A DNA stretch of 64,000 nucleotides from Malania oleifera (GCF_029873635.1 NC_080423.1:108765087-108829086), one strand, 5' to 3'. Positions 48,911-62,354 are shown, counted from the stretch's first letter. The notes: a model not told the origin generated them from the letters alone. Program-made: numbers and translations.

Positions 48911-49310
48911 TTTTTATTACATAGGAATTTCAGCCATCAACGAGTCCTTCGGACCCTTTGGTACGACACTAAAGTTACAGATCAGCGTCCTTCGCCCTCA
49001 GGTCTTACTGATCAGGGTAAAGTCCAAATACAGACACGGTTTCTGTGTATTAGTTGGACATTCGGTCAACCTGACTCTTGAAACACATCTCCATTACCAT
49101 CCACAGTTCCCGCTGGCTCACAGAAAACTCTCACCATCCATGGTCCTGGCTGGCACACAGAGCAAACTCTCACCACGGTTTCTGCTACCTCACAGAGTAA
49201 ACTCTCACCATCCACAAGTACCGTTGATTCCATAAGTGTATATACTTGGAATTGAACCTCTGATACTCCTTACTTGCCGATGTCTTTTTACCGCATTTTA
49301 CCGTGAGGGC
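48911..49310 (-). mobile_element. tRNA-derived SINE, 400 bp, with 16-bp target duplications
   Basis: Flanked by the exact repeat AAATTAAAATTATTTT (48,895-48,910 and 49,311-49,326). The left end is a T run, i.e. a poly-A tail on the minus strand. A box-B-like GGTTCAATTCC lies at 49,258-49,248 (minus), near the 5' end, as expected of a Pol III promoter. Three tandem units of about 36 bp ('ctcacagagcaaactctcaccatcca') lie at about 49,105-49,215. Confidence 0.8.
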
Positions 49311-49326
49311 AAATTAAAATTATTTT

Positions 49327-49632
49327 CTTATTATGATTATAAATATCTTTTTTTTTTTTAGAATTCCACAAAATTTATTTCTAATTAGGTTAATTTGGTA
49401 TATTTGGGTAATTAATGGGGTTTTTTATCTTGAATTAAAGCAACAAGTTGTTATTGTAAAGAGAAAAAGTACGTGGAATTTTATGATCTTCCTTTTGGGT
49501 ACGGAGAGGATGGAAGTTGGAGTGTGAAGAGGAGGAATTAGGTCTCTACTTCTAATGAGGTTGAATGGGCCAGTGGGCCACTGCCCAACCAACAATAAAT
49601 TTTTGATATTTGAATAAAAAAAAAAAAAAAAA
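49327..49632. other. Intergenic, no gene seen
   Basis: AT-rich unique DNA between the SINE and a MITE, ending in a poly-A run at 49,615-49,632. Confidence 0.5.
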
Positions 49633-49946
49633 GCTCGGTTTGAAACTTGAAAAATATTAAGAAAAGGAAAGAAAAGAAAAATATTAAGAAATTCTCATTT
49701 TTATATTTGATTGCCAAGAAAATTTAAAATGAAAATAAAAAAATTTTGCAAATTTATGATCAATATATTGATTCTATACATAATTAATATTTAAATTTTT
49801 TTCATACTTCTAATCACATTAAAATAAATTTTTATTTTTAATAGTATTTAATAGAGAAGGAAAATATAATGGAAAATGAGTTTCCTCCTCCTTTTCCTTT
49901 CCTTTCCTTTTTTCAAGTAACCCTTGATCCAAACATACACCCTTAA
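49633..49946. mobile_element. MITE, copy 1 of a local pair
   Basis: The left 'cttgaaaaatattaagaaaagg' faces a right-end inverse 'acttgaaaaaaggaaagg', so the ends are inverted repeats. A related copy lies at 50,203-50,512. The interior is AT-rich and non-coding. Confidence 0.5.
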
Positions 49947-50202
49947 AGGAATGAAAAAAAAAAAAAATGATGAAGAAGGGTATTTTTGGTACATCAGATA
50001 AGTTTGCATCCTATCGACATAGTTGCATTTGGGTCGTAAAACTTTATTTTGTCACATTGAAGGTCTTAAAATTATGACTCTATTGCATCATAGTCTTACA
50101 TTGCGCATATAAAAATTCTATTTGGGGGATTTAGTGGGAATCGCAGGCTTTGCTCTTCTTCCCTCCAATAAAATTTATCAATAGTTTTACGTCTTCATTT
50201 TA

Positions 50203-50512
50203 GGTTGCGCTTGAAACTTAAAAATTATTCAAGAAAAGGAAGGAAAATATAAAAAAAAATTGACTTTTTTATGTTTGGTTATCAAGAAAAGTGAGAAAAA
50301 AATTTAAAAATATTTCAAATTAATAGGAAATTTTTTTTATTTTACATGTAATTAGCCTTTTATTTTTTAAAATCTTTAATCATATTAAAATAAATTCTCA
50401 TTTTTAGTAGTATTTGGGGTAGGAAGAAAACATAAAGAAAAGCATATTCCTTTCTTATTTTCCTTTCATCTTCTTTCTCCCATTAAAAATTTTGTCTCAA
50501 ATGGACCCTTAA
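50203..50512. mobile_element. MITE, copy 2 of a local pair
   Basis: Shares 'ttgaaactta-aaaattattcaagaaaagga' and the 'atcatattaaaataaatt-tcatttttag' core with 49,633-49,946 in the same orientation. Confidence 0.5.
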
Positions 50513-51042
50513 AAAAATGGGTACTCTTCCTTTTTTCCTTGCAATACTAAACCAAATATAGAAGAAGTTAGAATTCCTTGTCCTCCTTGGGATTATAGGC
50601 TTTTCCAACAAGTGTATGTTAGCCATTCAACAAGAGACTGTAACTTTAATATGACCATGTAGAGGGAAACATCATTAAAGACATCGACCAAAGCAAATTC
50701 AAGGAAAAGTTATGAGATATGAAATCATAGACGGAGACATTATTAACAATAGTTTTTTTTTATGCAAATTATTAAATTCTAAAAAATAATTTTTCTTTAT
50801 TTATTAAGAAATTTTTTTTGCTAATAATATAGTGCACGTATTCTAAGTCTAGTTTGGCTCATGGAATTAAGGATGGAATAGAATATATATTTATGATTGC
50901 AATGACTCTTTGACAACCTAGTAAAGCTTTGTTAAAAGATGTTACATTACTCCTAAGGAATGGACAAGGGATATTGCTGATGGTAATTTTTTATCGATAG
51001 TTGATTTAATTTGTTGAGATTTTTTATTCTTTTTCTCTTTCA

Positions 51043-51500
51043 TGTTAAGTTGAATTGGAAACAGAGAAAATATAGAAACGAAAAAAATAAAAACGCCTTG
51101 AAGATGATGAACTGTCGCGGAGGAGAATGAACGTGTCAAATTCATTCCATCAAAAAACACAATGATCACGTGCTCAAATAATCCATTAAAAACTATGTGT
51201 TCATTATCCATTAGAATGTAATAACTCATTTCTTTCCATATCTTTCCTATGTAGATAAATAAGAACATTTGTATTGTGTGAAGTGTGCAAGTGAAGTGAG
51301 TGAGTAAGAAGTGTGAGAGTGCTGAAGGTGAGAGAGAGAAAAGTGTGAGAAGAGTTGAGTTGAGTGTGTGTCTCCTCCTCTTGTTTTTCTCCCAAATTAT
51401 AGTATATTCGGTGTGCTCCATGTACGTAGGTCAGATTAGACCGAACCACGTAAATTTTGTGTTCTTATTTTGTGTGATTATTATTTCTAAATCCCTAACA
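51043..51500 (+). mobile_element. Solo LTR of a copia-like family (copy 2, 458 bp)
   Basis: TGTTAAGTTGAATTGG to CCCTAACA. It aligns throughout with 7,972-8,418, and no internal sequence is attached. The target duplication is not clear. A GA-rich leader and TATA-like 'tagataaataag' are conserved between the copies. Confidence 0.65.
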
Positions 51501-53316
51501 TTTTCTTGTTGTTTTAAAATGGCCCGATATGATTCATGATAGTCCAAAATTCATGGCATAAAAATTGAGAAATCTCATATTTAATCAAATGTTTTTTGAG
51601 TTCTTCAAAATTTCCTAGAATTTATTTTGACTTTTGAGTATTCTTTTTACACATTGCCATAGTAGTGGCATGCCCGTGTGTGATGCACAAGAAACCATAG
51701 CCACGATGTGCACCATACGACATGTGCTCGGATAATTTTTGAAAAAAAATATATTAGTGGAACATGTAGTACACGTGGCAACATGCGTATCCATGCACCC
51801 CACATGATTATGGTTTTGGGTCATTTTTTTTTTTTTCGGGTTTACCTTGCTCTTGTGGTTGTCTACTATGCACTAGTACATAGTATTAATGCCTTAACTT
51901 CCATACCAAGGTTAGCACGGTTAATAATATCGGCCTAGGTATTAAATATAATATGTTTAAATTTTGCCACACAATAATAAGACGATAATATGAGTTAGAA
52001 TGCAAAGGAAGGGTATCGTGGACCAATCAATAGTTAAAGAGTCAAAATCAAAAATTATACATAAACTATTATTAGGTTATATGCGATATTTGATTTGAAA
52101 ACTACCGGTTTCTGACTTAATATTTTTTTTCTTGTGTTTTAATAAAGAGTTTTTTGAAAGAGAAAAAAAAATTCAATAATTAATTAACTAAATGTTAAAT
52201 GATGACAATAGTCTTGTCATATTTCGATTAGCATGGATAATCTATCTTTCAATTATTTTATAATATTACAGTCATGCATTAATTAATTATTTTTTAAATA
52301 ATAAGCCCAATGATTAAGTGCTTATTTACTTATTTGATTCTTGCGAAAAATTGAATCCAGCATTTGAGTTGCCTTATTTTGTAAATTATCAAATACACAA
52401 AGTCCACCATTTTCACAGGGATATGGAAGGTGATTACCATGGGAACCATCGCACGACCACAACCCCTACACGCACTTAGGAGCACCACTTCCTCCCTCGG
52501 TGAATGCCTTGATAGAAGATATGATTCTTGAAACTAAGATTTATTCGTTTAACCAACACGGCAAAATAGCATGCCGTAACTTCAGGAGAAGGGGTGCCAC
52601 AAAAATTTAGATTGAGATATAAAATTATGACACAAGTAATTAATATTAAAAAAATATCAATTAGTCACAATAAGCACTTTATAATCATCAGGATGGGACA
52701 CATGAGAATGGCCTTTAATATTATATTATTAGTCAAGTATTGATTCAAGTAAGAATATAATCAATCTCTTGTGCCAGATGGCTTGCAATCATTGGATTTT
52801 ACCCACACACCCAAAAAAAAAAAGCTTATTATTCTGCATGTGATACTTTGCTTCTTATTCTTAGCTGGCCAATAGACATCTACTCATTTCCAATAATACC
52901 TTGTTTGGTTCAGCGAAAAAAGCTGTTTATTGAAAGAAAATAAGATCTAATTTAATTTTTAAAAATAATGAGAATCATCATTTTTTATATATTTCTTACT
53001 ATGACATCATAAAATATTTATATTATTATTTACTTTATAAGAATAATATAATTATTTATACAACTAATTATAAAAAATTAATTTATTTTTAAGAATAAGC
53101 ATTCTGCAAACCAAACATAATGAAAAAGAAATGTATATATAGGAATTTTAGAATAGAAAAAAGGACAAATAGATAATGTTAATTTAATATATCATTTTTA
53201 ATTTGTTTTTAATTATTAAGTGGTTCCAAGGAATTGAGAACTTATAATTTATATATGTATATATATATATATATATGAATTATGCACTTCATTTATTTCT
53301 CACAAATATTTAAGAA
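51501..53316. other. Intergenic AT-rich DNA, no gene seen
   Basis: Scattered short frames only. A GC-richer patch at 52,420-52,520 shows no conserved domain. A TA run lies near 53,258-53,276. Confidence 0.5.
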
Positions 53317-53330
53317 AATGTGGCATTCAT

Positions 53331-53657
53331 TTTTTTTTTATTACATAAAAACTTTAGCCACCAATGAGTCCTTTGTACCCCTTGGTGCGGCGCCAAACCT
53401 ACGGATCAACGTCCTCCATCCCCAGGTCTCGCTGATCAGGGTAAAGTCCAGATGCGGACACGACTTCCATGCATCGGTTGGATGTTCGGCCAACCCGGCC
53501 CCTAGGACACATCTCCATTACCATCAATGGTCCCCGTTAGCTCACACAGCGAACTCTTACTATCCATAAGTACCGTTGGCTCCGTGAGTGTATCTACCTA
53601 GAATTATGCTCCTCCTTATGAGCTGATGTTTTTCCACCGCGCCATGCTTGTGGAGCC
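53331..53657 (-). mobile_element. tRNA-derived SINE, second copy, 327 bp
   Basis: Same family and orientation as the SINE at 48.9 kb: 'gagtcctt..g.accc.ttggt', 'ctgatcagggtaaagtcca' and 'acacatctccattaccat' are shared. It is flanked by the exact 14-bp duplication AATGTGGCATTCAT (53,317-53,330 and 53,658-53,671), with a T run at the left. It has one unit of the 36-bp repeat present three times in the other copy. Confidence 0.8.
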
Positions 53658-53671
53658 AATGTGGCATTCAT

Positions 53672-56600
53672 GTCTATATTTAAAAGGAAAGGATATGTTG
53701 AGGAGAACTAATGAACTTAAGCATGAGTACAAAATGGAAGATCTTAGTTTATTGATTTAGGTTCCTTTGTTTCTATTTAAAAATTTTTATTTTATTTTTT
53801 AATATTATAATAATTCAAAATTGGTAATTTGAGGATACATTCCTAGAAGTGTCCATGCAACACCAAACTGCTATTCTCGATTAGGGCTACAAACAAATCA
53901 AGTCACTCATGAATGGTTCGAAAGTTTGGTTCAATAAGAGCTCATTTGGATTTTTTTTTCCTCTCTAAATGAGCGATTCACAAGTGCAATTTTCAAGCTC
54001 GTTTAATAAACAAGTTGAGCCTAGATAGAATCGATCTCGACTCGTTTTGACTCATGAGCAACTTGATTACAGGCTCGACTAAACTCATTTATTTAGCTCA
54101 AATTAGGCTCGTCAAAAGGCTTGATAATGAATTTTTTTTAATAGGGTCAAATAAAGTTTGGAGTGAGCTAAATGATTGTCACAAGTAAAGTCTAATCCCA
54201 AGGCTAAGACACAAGGACCAAGCCCAACAAGCTACAAATTGCACCCTCACATAGAGTTTAAAGAATTAAACAAATAAAAAAAAATGAATTGAGTTGAGCC
54301 GAGCGCAAGCTTGAGCTCGAGCCAGCTGCAAATGAGTCTAGTCTGAGCCAATAATTTAAATCCCAAGTTGAGCGTAATTAATAAATTTTAAAGGGCTAAT
54401 TGAAATTTGATTAATCGATTTTTAGTCCAATATTCAATGGTTAACCAAATTGAACTATTAGATTCAATTTAAATATTTTTAGTAACTACAAACTAATAGT
54501 TTTCTTTCATTACAATCAAACTGTAAAATATAAAATTTAAACATTAAAATTCTATCATCAATAAGAGGTTTCAAGTTTATAAATTTTAAATCAGCACCCT
54601 ATATAAACTTAAAACTATTCATCTATGAATTGAACATAAATAAAATTCATAATTCAAGTTCTAATTCTAAAAAAATAGCATGAAAGTAATTGATCCAAGT
54701 TTTAAATTGTTGTGGTAAGATGGAGATTATGTGTTTGGAAGATGTGATGTGGAGATATCTACAAGAGTTGAGGATGAGTTTGTTTCTAATTTAGTATAAT
54801 TAAATTAATCTCTGGTAATATTCCAAATTTGACACGGGAAACGAACTTTTACTAATATTTTTTTAGAGGTTTATAATGGATATTTTTGGAAAAAAAAAAT
54901 AAGACAAAGAATTCAATAATTAACTTCTAAATATTAAGTGGCAACAGTAATCTTATTCTAAATAGCAGCAACAATTTCATAATATACATGGAAATTTTAT
55001 TTTGTAAGACTTATATTTCAAACATTCTTTTTTTTTTTTCAAATAAATAAGTTTGATTGTAAATTATTCTTTGAAATAAGTATCACCATAAATTTTGTCA
55101 AGTATTCATATAAATTTGATTTTCTTCAAAAATCAAAATCAAATTTTTTGAAAATTAACCCATTTATTTAATTTTTTTGACTCCTATAATCTTATTTTAA
55201 AAAAATTCAATAATGTACGATTTTATTTTCTTTGAGTAGAAAATAGTAAAGAAAATTGAACCTTTCGTTTTTGGAGAATCTGTGTTTGGATTGAAAAAGA
55301 AAAAAAAAAAAAACATAACAAAACAACAAATATAGCCTTAGAGAAAATTTATAATGCTTAAATATAAATATCGAGTTTGTAAGAAATATGTGGGGTGACT
55401 CCGTATTAAATAGTCCAACATTTTGCATTTAAAACTATACACTAATTTTTTTTTTTAAACCCTTAAACCTTTCTTAAGTCTCAATATTAGCATAAACAAT
55501 TAACTTTATTTGATTTTAGTTTTTAGAACATTGATTGAACTATTATAGGATTTTTAAATAATTAGAAAAATATCATCTTATTTTAAATTTTTTTAAAAAA
55601 TTGTATAAAAACTAGAAAATAATAAATAAATGTTCCATAACTTTATTAAAAAAATTTAAAAACTAAAAAATAAATTGGCATCTTTATGATTATTTATTAA
55701 ATTAAAATAAAAAAATTATTTCAAAAGTGAACACGGCCTAACGGGCATTTAAGTATTGTCTTATATAGCTTATGACTCAAATAAATAAATATTTCATCAA
55801 AATTCTAAACAAAAAATAATTAGCTGAATTATGAATCACATAAAAAGATATAAACTCATTCCAAACACTCCATAAAATGGTATATGCATGTGACCTTTAT
55901 AACCATTGCCTAAGCTTCCTTAGCTTGACTCTATACTTCTTTTAAAATTTTAGTATTTTGTTGGTCAAGTTGACCCAAATAAGCAAAAAAATATTAGGTT
56001 GAGTTTTAAAATAATTCCCATATGCCACATGGCTCTCAATCATTGGATCGTACCGAAATTTTGCTAATTATAATACCCATATGCAAGTGAGAAGTTAAAA
56101 GCCAAATCAACTTGTTTTATAATTCCTTGGTCCATAAGCCTAACCTAATTTATTAAAAAAAAAAAAAAAACTCTTTGGTCTATAAGTATAATACTCTTAT
56201 GCTAAGATGAATATATTTGTGGGGATATAAAAATAAAGGTAAGGATAAATAAAAAAATATTAAAGATTTATTTTAATTTATTTTATCGGCTATGTGTAAT
56301 ATATTGAAATGGTTTAAAGAGATTCGTACCTCAGGATATGTAACTATTCTTTATCACATTAATATTTTATTTGTGGAGTTATTATATTTGAATTGTACTT
56401 ATATTGTGCTTAAGAGTGGGATACCATTTCTCTACTACGCATTACTTGGACTATAAACAAACTGAGTTGAGTCAAATTTTACTAAATCAAGCTTATTTAT
56501 TAAGTTTTTATCAAATTCAAACTCAAGTCAAACCAAATCGAGCTTGAATATAGTTACTTAAACTCGTTCATTTTTACAAATGATGAGTCCTTCTTCAATC

Positions 56601-57198
56601 GAGCTATCGAGATATTCAAGAACAATTTAGTTCTATTGGAGCCTCTCTCCATGTGAGACTAGAGTCTTGCAGGTTTAGTAAAAAGGGGAAAAGAGACTCT
56701 TCCTAGCATTATATAAGGATTTCTTTTGCTCCCGGGCCTAGGCTTCAAGCATGACTTTATTATTAAATTTAGTTTATATAATTTGAGCTAAACAAGCTTG
56801 TATAACTACTTTTAAGCATACTAAAGTATATCAAGTCTAATCTAACCTATTAAAAAAATCCATAAATGAGGCTAACCTAAATCTATTAAACAAGTCCAAC
56901 CAACCCAGTAACCAAGCCATTAAGTTAATGACTCGATTATCAAACTAGCCTCAAAATTAGGCTTGAAAATAGTTCATTTGTATAATGAAGAACCCTAAAC
57001 AAGTTCTTACCAAATTGAACTCCCAACCGCTCACATGTCATGATTAACTTGGTTCATTACCAAGTAAAACACATTATTGCACTAATGTATAAATACTAAT
57101 AATATGCATGATTACTTGATATTGAAATGGGAGTAATGTAAGATTGTTTCAAATGAGAAAGTTTTGCCTATTACATGCCCATATACTAACATAAGTAG
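53672..57198. other. Intergenic AT-rich DNA with old repeat fragments
   Basis: Stretches at about 53,880-54,370 and 56,450-57,040 are built of 'gagctcgag', 'aggctcg' and 'caagcttg' phrases, a type of degenerate dispersed repeat seen in many plant genomes. No gene, tRNA or conserved frame was recognised. Confidence 0.45.
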
Positions 57199-57470
57199 TG
57201 TTGGTGTTGTGCATTAACACTAATGTTGTATAACATGGGCTCTTCTCATCATGGGCTCGTGACATCCTTATTAATCAAGTGTATCCTTTGTAATCCTATA
57301 TTAATCAAGTGTGCCTTTTGTAACCCTAAATTAATGGATTGTAATATCTATTTATACTAGACGTGAATTTTGAAGCATGAGGCAAACCTAGTATTGATAA
57401 GTAGTGTTGATTTTCTTTTCATCTTTTTTTTTTTTTTTTTTGGTTTCTCTCTTTCCTCCTTCTCTCAACA
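57199..57470 (+). mobile_element. Possible short solo LTR
   Basis: TGTTGGTGTT to CTCTCAACA with TGTTG/CAACA inverse ends, a TATA-like TATTTATACTAG near 57,350 and a pyrimidine-rich end. No target duplication was found. Confidence 0.3.
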
Positions 57471-57838
57471 TCAATAGGCCAGCAAGAAAGGCCCCTCGTG
57501 GACCCTACTAAAATTTTTATTTATTTTTCAAACTCCTCTCTCTCTACGTAAGGTGGGCCAGCAAGAAGGGACCCACGTAGGCTTCATTAATGATATATTT
57601 TTTAAAAAAATCCTCTCTCATGAGAAAAAATAAGATTATAAAAACTCCCAATATGAATTGTTCCCACTAGAATAATTTTTTTACTTAACCATCTCCTTTA
57701 TTTACTTTATCACATTCCTTCTCAATAGTTTCATATTATAAAATTTATCTAAATTATTACTTCCTATTTTTCAAATCTTTTGTTTATATTTACGTACACT
57801 AAAACTATAGAATTAATTTAAATGATTTAAAAATATAT

Positions 57839-57875
<37 letters not shown>

Positions 57876-59445
57876 CATGTTACATTTCTATTCACATACA
57901 TTAACAATTATAAAGTTAATTTAAAGTATTCTTAAAATTATTAAAAAAAAATTCAAATTCAAATTATTAAAAGTAGTTGTGTTCTCACACTATGTGCAGT
58001 TTTTTATAAAATTTTATGTTTATTCTAAAAGTAATTGTAAAAAAGAATTAGGTGCCGAAAAGGTTTTAAAATTTTATTTTAAGGAGTAGTTAGACTTAAA
58101 AGAGCATTTTAGTATAGTTATGGTTAGTTATAGAGGTATTTTAAGTAGAAAATTAAAAATTCAAACTGTGTCCTACTTTTAAGGGGTTGGGTTTTTTTTT
58201 TTTACATTAATATCTTTATTTATTATTTTTTAAAATATATTTATAGAAGGATAATTTGGTATTTGTAAAAAATGACACTAAAGGAGGAACCCCCTTTATG
58301 GTATTAGAGAAACTATAGAATTATTTTTAAAATATACAATACAATACATATAATACAATACAATTTTTTTTTCATCTACTTTCTACCCGAAGTTTTTAAT
58401 AAAAAAATATACATTACAATTACATACATTGGCACATGTAAATTTAATAGGTGGTCAAATTTTTTATATTTTATAAAATGAGATATTTGAATTTTAGTCA
58501 AATTTTACATTTAAAATTTTTATAGTCTATATCTGTATTTCATTTTCTTAAATTAATTTCACACTTAAATTATTCTATTGCAAGTAAATTTATATCATTT
58601 ATAGTCTGCATGTCTGTAATATCTTTACATTTTTATGTGCTATATGTAATTTTTATAAATACTATGCTTTTCATATAATTTAATCTCATTTTCCATACAT
58701 GCTAATTTTTTTTTTATTAAAAAAAAAAAATGGAACGTCAACATTATCCATTGATTGCTTTTACTAAAGTAAATCCCAGCATCACTATCATTATTATAAT
58801 TAAAGGGATTATTCCAAAAACAAAAAAGTGGACTGTGGGTCCCACTCACACAACCCTTTAAATATAAAACGGAAAGGTTAACCCATAGGGTTAGGGCAGG
58901 GAGCCGATGGTGAATTGGTGGTGGGCTAGAATTATAAATTTATTTGTTTGGGTAAAATTTTTTAGGGTCCATTTGAAAAATTCAAAAATATTTTTAAAAC
59001 AACATGAAATATATTAATTTTTCATTTTTTATTATAAAAAAATACGTAATAAATTAATGGATAAACTTTTCATTTTTTATACTGAAACAATTTGTCATTC
59101 TAAATAGAAAAAATAAGTGAAAATTAATGAAAACACACACACACACACACACACATTTTTTTTAGTAGCTGAAAATAAATTATTTCATCATACTCTTTTG
59201 ACATGATGTGTAATTTTTATTGTTTCTATCAATCAAACTACCAAAAAAATTTTGAGAAAACATTGTTCCTTCAAACCATAGTTTTTGAGTCATTCATGCT
59301 CCCAACACTCCAGCCATTTGTTTTAGGAATGCACCCATAAAAACAACTCAGGCTCTTAGGATTTAAGATTTGGGATTATGCATTTGAAAATTAGAGAATT
59401 TGAAGTTCCGACAAATTTTAACAAAAAATTAGATGCTAATTTACA
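57471..59445. other. Intergenic AT-rich DNA downstream of the CBSCBSPB-type gene
   Basis: Contains a direct repeat of about 78 bp ('ggccagcaagaa(a/g)gg', at 57,478 and 57,556), a TA run at about 57,841-57,874 and a CA run at about 59,132-59,155. No gene is seen. Confidence 0.5.
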
Positions 59446-59478
59446 CGTGTGTGTGTGTGCGCGCGCGCGCATGTGTGT
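59446..59478. repeat. (GT)n(GC)n alternating purine-pyrimidine tract
   Basis: About 33 bp of strict purine-pyrimidine alternation with a CG-rich core. This is a classic Z-DNA-forming composition, just beyond the 3' end of the neighbouring gene. Confidence 0.7.
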
Positions 59479-59591
59479 ATTATAAAACATAGCAAAACAA
59501 AAAAAAATACTAGCAAGAACAAGATGAAAAACAAAATGGATTCCAGAGTTGAATTAAAAATCAACTGCAGATTTGATATGGCACCAGATTG

Positions 59592-59597
59592 TTTATT
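59592..59597 (-). terminator. Likely polyadenylation signal of the CBSCBSPB-type gene
   Basis: AATAAA on the minus strand, about 270 bases after the stop codon, a normal plant 3' UTR length. Confidence 0.45.
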
Positions 59598-59869
59598 CTA
59601 TACACAAATGTCCAGAATTCAAGAGGCCCCAAGCACCCAGCCCAAAAAGGAATGCATGGCCTAATCCATCACATGAGCAAACAAATGCAATTGCAGGCAA
59701 CCCAAAAATGAAAATTCCCCTGTATACATACACTTGTACAAAAGCAGACAAACAGCACAAGATCTGCCCTACAAAACCAATCTTGGTATGGCATTTTCAT
59801 TCAGAGAAAACTATGCTGCTTTCGGAGAAATCATATACAATTGTCGGAAAATTTTCATGAGTAAAAATA

Positions 59870-62354
59870 TCAGTAGCTGGATCTCTTCAAATAAGCTAAT
59901 ACACCCAAACCGGCAACAAGGGCTGCCCCGGCTGCAACTGCACTGTATGCTGCAGCCCATGCATCTTGATGAGCATAATCCAAATTTCCCGACCTGGAAT
60001 CCTTTGTCCAGCCACTTCCTGAATAATCCAGATGCAGTCTTAAGCCCTGTGATCATCACTCATATGTCAGGATCTACTGATTGAACAAATCCATGGATAC
60101 TGTAAATTAAAAATGTCAGCTAAAATGCTATGATCCTTGTAGAATGCAATATCAAATGGGCAGTGGGTTGTCTGGCACAAGATATTTACACTATATTGAC
60201 GAGGAAAGGGAGAGGAAGGTGAGAAGAAATTGGGAGAAAGGTTGTTACACCTTGATTTCAGAGTCCTATTTTTTAGAAGGGGAAGGGGATCAGTGGCTTT
60301 TTAGTTTCTGGCCCTTCCCTTTGAAAAGTGAAATCCCTAAAATCAAACCAACCAAATAGGGGAATTTTAGTGAGTTCAATGATTACTGTCCTATTTCCTT
60401 CTGTAACTGAATAAAACATCCAGAAAATGTAAGTGTTCCCACTCTTCAACTTTTCCTTCCATTCCCTCCCTTCAACCTCCAAAACACAATTTAGAGGTTA
60501 TCAAAAATGGAATATGAAAAATGATCACTGGAACAACAACGACGATGACAACAAACCAAGCCTCAAGTCCCACTAGGAGGGGTCAGCTTCATGAATCTTT
60601 TTCTACCAAATTTCCTTAATAATTTTAGGTATAAATCCTTATTCACTCTCTCATGCCAAGTTATATTAGGTCTTACCCTACACTTTCTATTGCCCTTCAC
60701 AGTAACTAGCTCACTCCTCATTTGTGCACTACTTGACCTATGTTAGAATCATCTAAGCCACCTCTTCCTTATCTTATCTTCCAAGGAGCTATGCCAACTT
60801 ACTGCATATTCGTTCATTCTTTAGTAATTATCTTTTAACAGTATATAACTCATCCACCTTAACATTCTCATTTCTCCATTTTACCCAACCTATTTTAACT
60901 CTATGTATCACATCTTCAATTTCTCCTTCAGCTTGTACAATAGATCCAAAGTATCAGAATCTACTCATCTTAAAACCTCTAGATTCTAAAGCTACTCTAC
61001 ATAATTCTAACTTGGATTCTATCCCGCCCCTAGCTTCATCAATCAAGACAATATCATGAGTAAACAACAGACACCATGGAACCTTATTTTGGATATTCCT
61101 AGTAAGTTTATCCAGTGCAAAAATAATACGGGCTTAAAACAGATCCTTGAGGCACACTTGTTGTGATTGGAAATTCCCTAGACTCTTCACATATATCCTA
61201 GCACTAGTCATTACTCCATTCTAAATATCCTTAGTGACATCGATATACCTAATACTTCCTTTTTTTTAAAAAACATACCAGAGAACTTCCATATGTATCC
61301 TATAATGTAAATTTGAGACTGCCAATCTAACGCCAGATGTAAACTTCCCTATACAGAACAGGAACCCTGAATTTATCTGAATAAAAAAAAAAAAAGAACA
61401 GGAAAAATTAATCATACCTTCCATCCAGCCAATCTTGCATGGTCCACAGCCGCTGCTAGATCACTGTCCGATGAGAGTACAACTTTATCATGATCTTCAT
61501 CTTCATACTGAGAAATGTGATCATCAGTAACCAGAGGTTGAGGAAATATCAAGAAATCAAGCCAACAAAAATAAATGCAAAATGATCTTAAGATATACCA
61601 AAATTTGAGGCAGATTATTGCGGTCAATGTCATTCCCTAGCCTCTGAAGAATTGCAGTTATGAGATCTGTCAAACTTCGTGTATCTGCAAACAGAAAACC
61701 AGTCAAATCGACAATTATAATGCATAATGCAAAATTTGTATACTGAATCAGACTCCACATCAGCTGTCTCAACCAAGAAATCTGCTGGAATTAAGGTTTG
61801 ATTCAATGCAATGAAAAGAAATAACAATTTTAATATAAAATAAACTTTTGGATGATTAAAGTGTGGACAAATTTAGTTTCCAGAAACTTAAGGGCTTCAA
61901 AAGAGTCATTTCCCGGATTGAGTCAAAACAGCATAAGTGAAATATGCAAAGTCGATGGCTGCATAATCACAACCATTTCATGGGATGCCTCTTTAAAAAG
62001 TAAAGCAAAATAAAGAGCATACCACAATTGAATCTATGCATTCGGCCCTTCTTATCCTCAATTTTGAAACCAAAAGTATTGGGCAAGCCTGAGGAAGGGT
62101 AGGCAAGAGATCTCCCTGTCTCTGTTCCTTCAGAAGCCAGTTTCAAGGAACCCTCACTGAAATATCACAAGCAATGTGTAAGAAAATAAGCAAATCATAT
62201 ATGAGAAACACAGTAAGATATTTAGAAAAAAGAGAGCCTGCAACCTTCGCGTCTCTTCGTCATCATCTAAAGATCCTAATGCCATGGCAGAATCCCAAAA
62301 CTTTTGCATCATTGTGCTGGCAGTCTCATTCGATACTCCGGCAGTGCTTCCCAC
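59870..62354 (-). CDS. CBSCBSPB-type CBS/PB1 domain protein, 3' part (five exons)
   Basis: Minus-strand exons are 62,354-62,245, 62,156-62,023, 61,684-61,599, 61,507-61,418 and 60,046-59,870 (stop TGA). All introns have GT-AG ends and phases agree across every junction, giving the last 198 residues. They start with the linker that follows the CBS pairs (KFWDSAMALGSLDDDEETR), continue with a PB1 domain from about FKIEDKKGRMHRF to LRLHLDYS, with the acidic YEDEDHDKVVLSSDSDL motif, and end in a hydrophobic, Ala/Gly-rich tail (AAGAALVAGLGVLAYL) that could be a membrane anchor. This matches plant CBSCBSPB proteins. CBS pairs usually bind adenosyl ligands and PB1 mediates pairing; the substrate or partner here is unknown. 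The N-terminal exons lie beyond the right edge, upstream of an intron of at least 1.6 kb. Confidence 0.85.
60532..61262 (-). mobile_element. RTE-type LINE 3' fragment in the last intron
   Basis: At its left edge is an (AAC)n/TTG tail and 'aagcctcaagtcccactagg', the RTE 3' end. Rightward (minus) come decayed reverse-transcriptase segments, including the inverse of 'cctcaaggatctg' and 'atgagattgtcttgattga'-like phrases. Stops interrupt every frame. It is in the same orientation as the host gene, inside the 1,371-bp intron 60,047-61,417. Confidence 0.65.

Noticed and set aside
59573-60359. Plus-strand frames across the end of the CBSCBSPB-type gene
   Set aside because: They overlap the minus-strand last exon, 3' UTR and intron, and show no family match.
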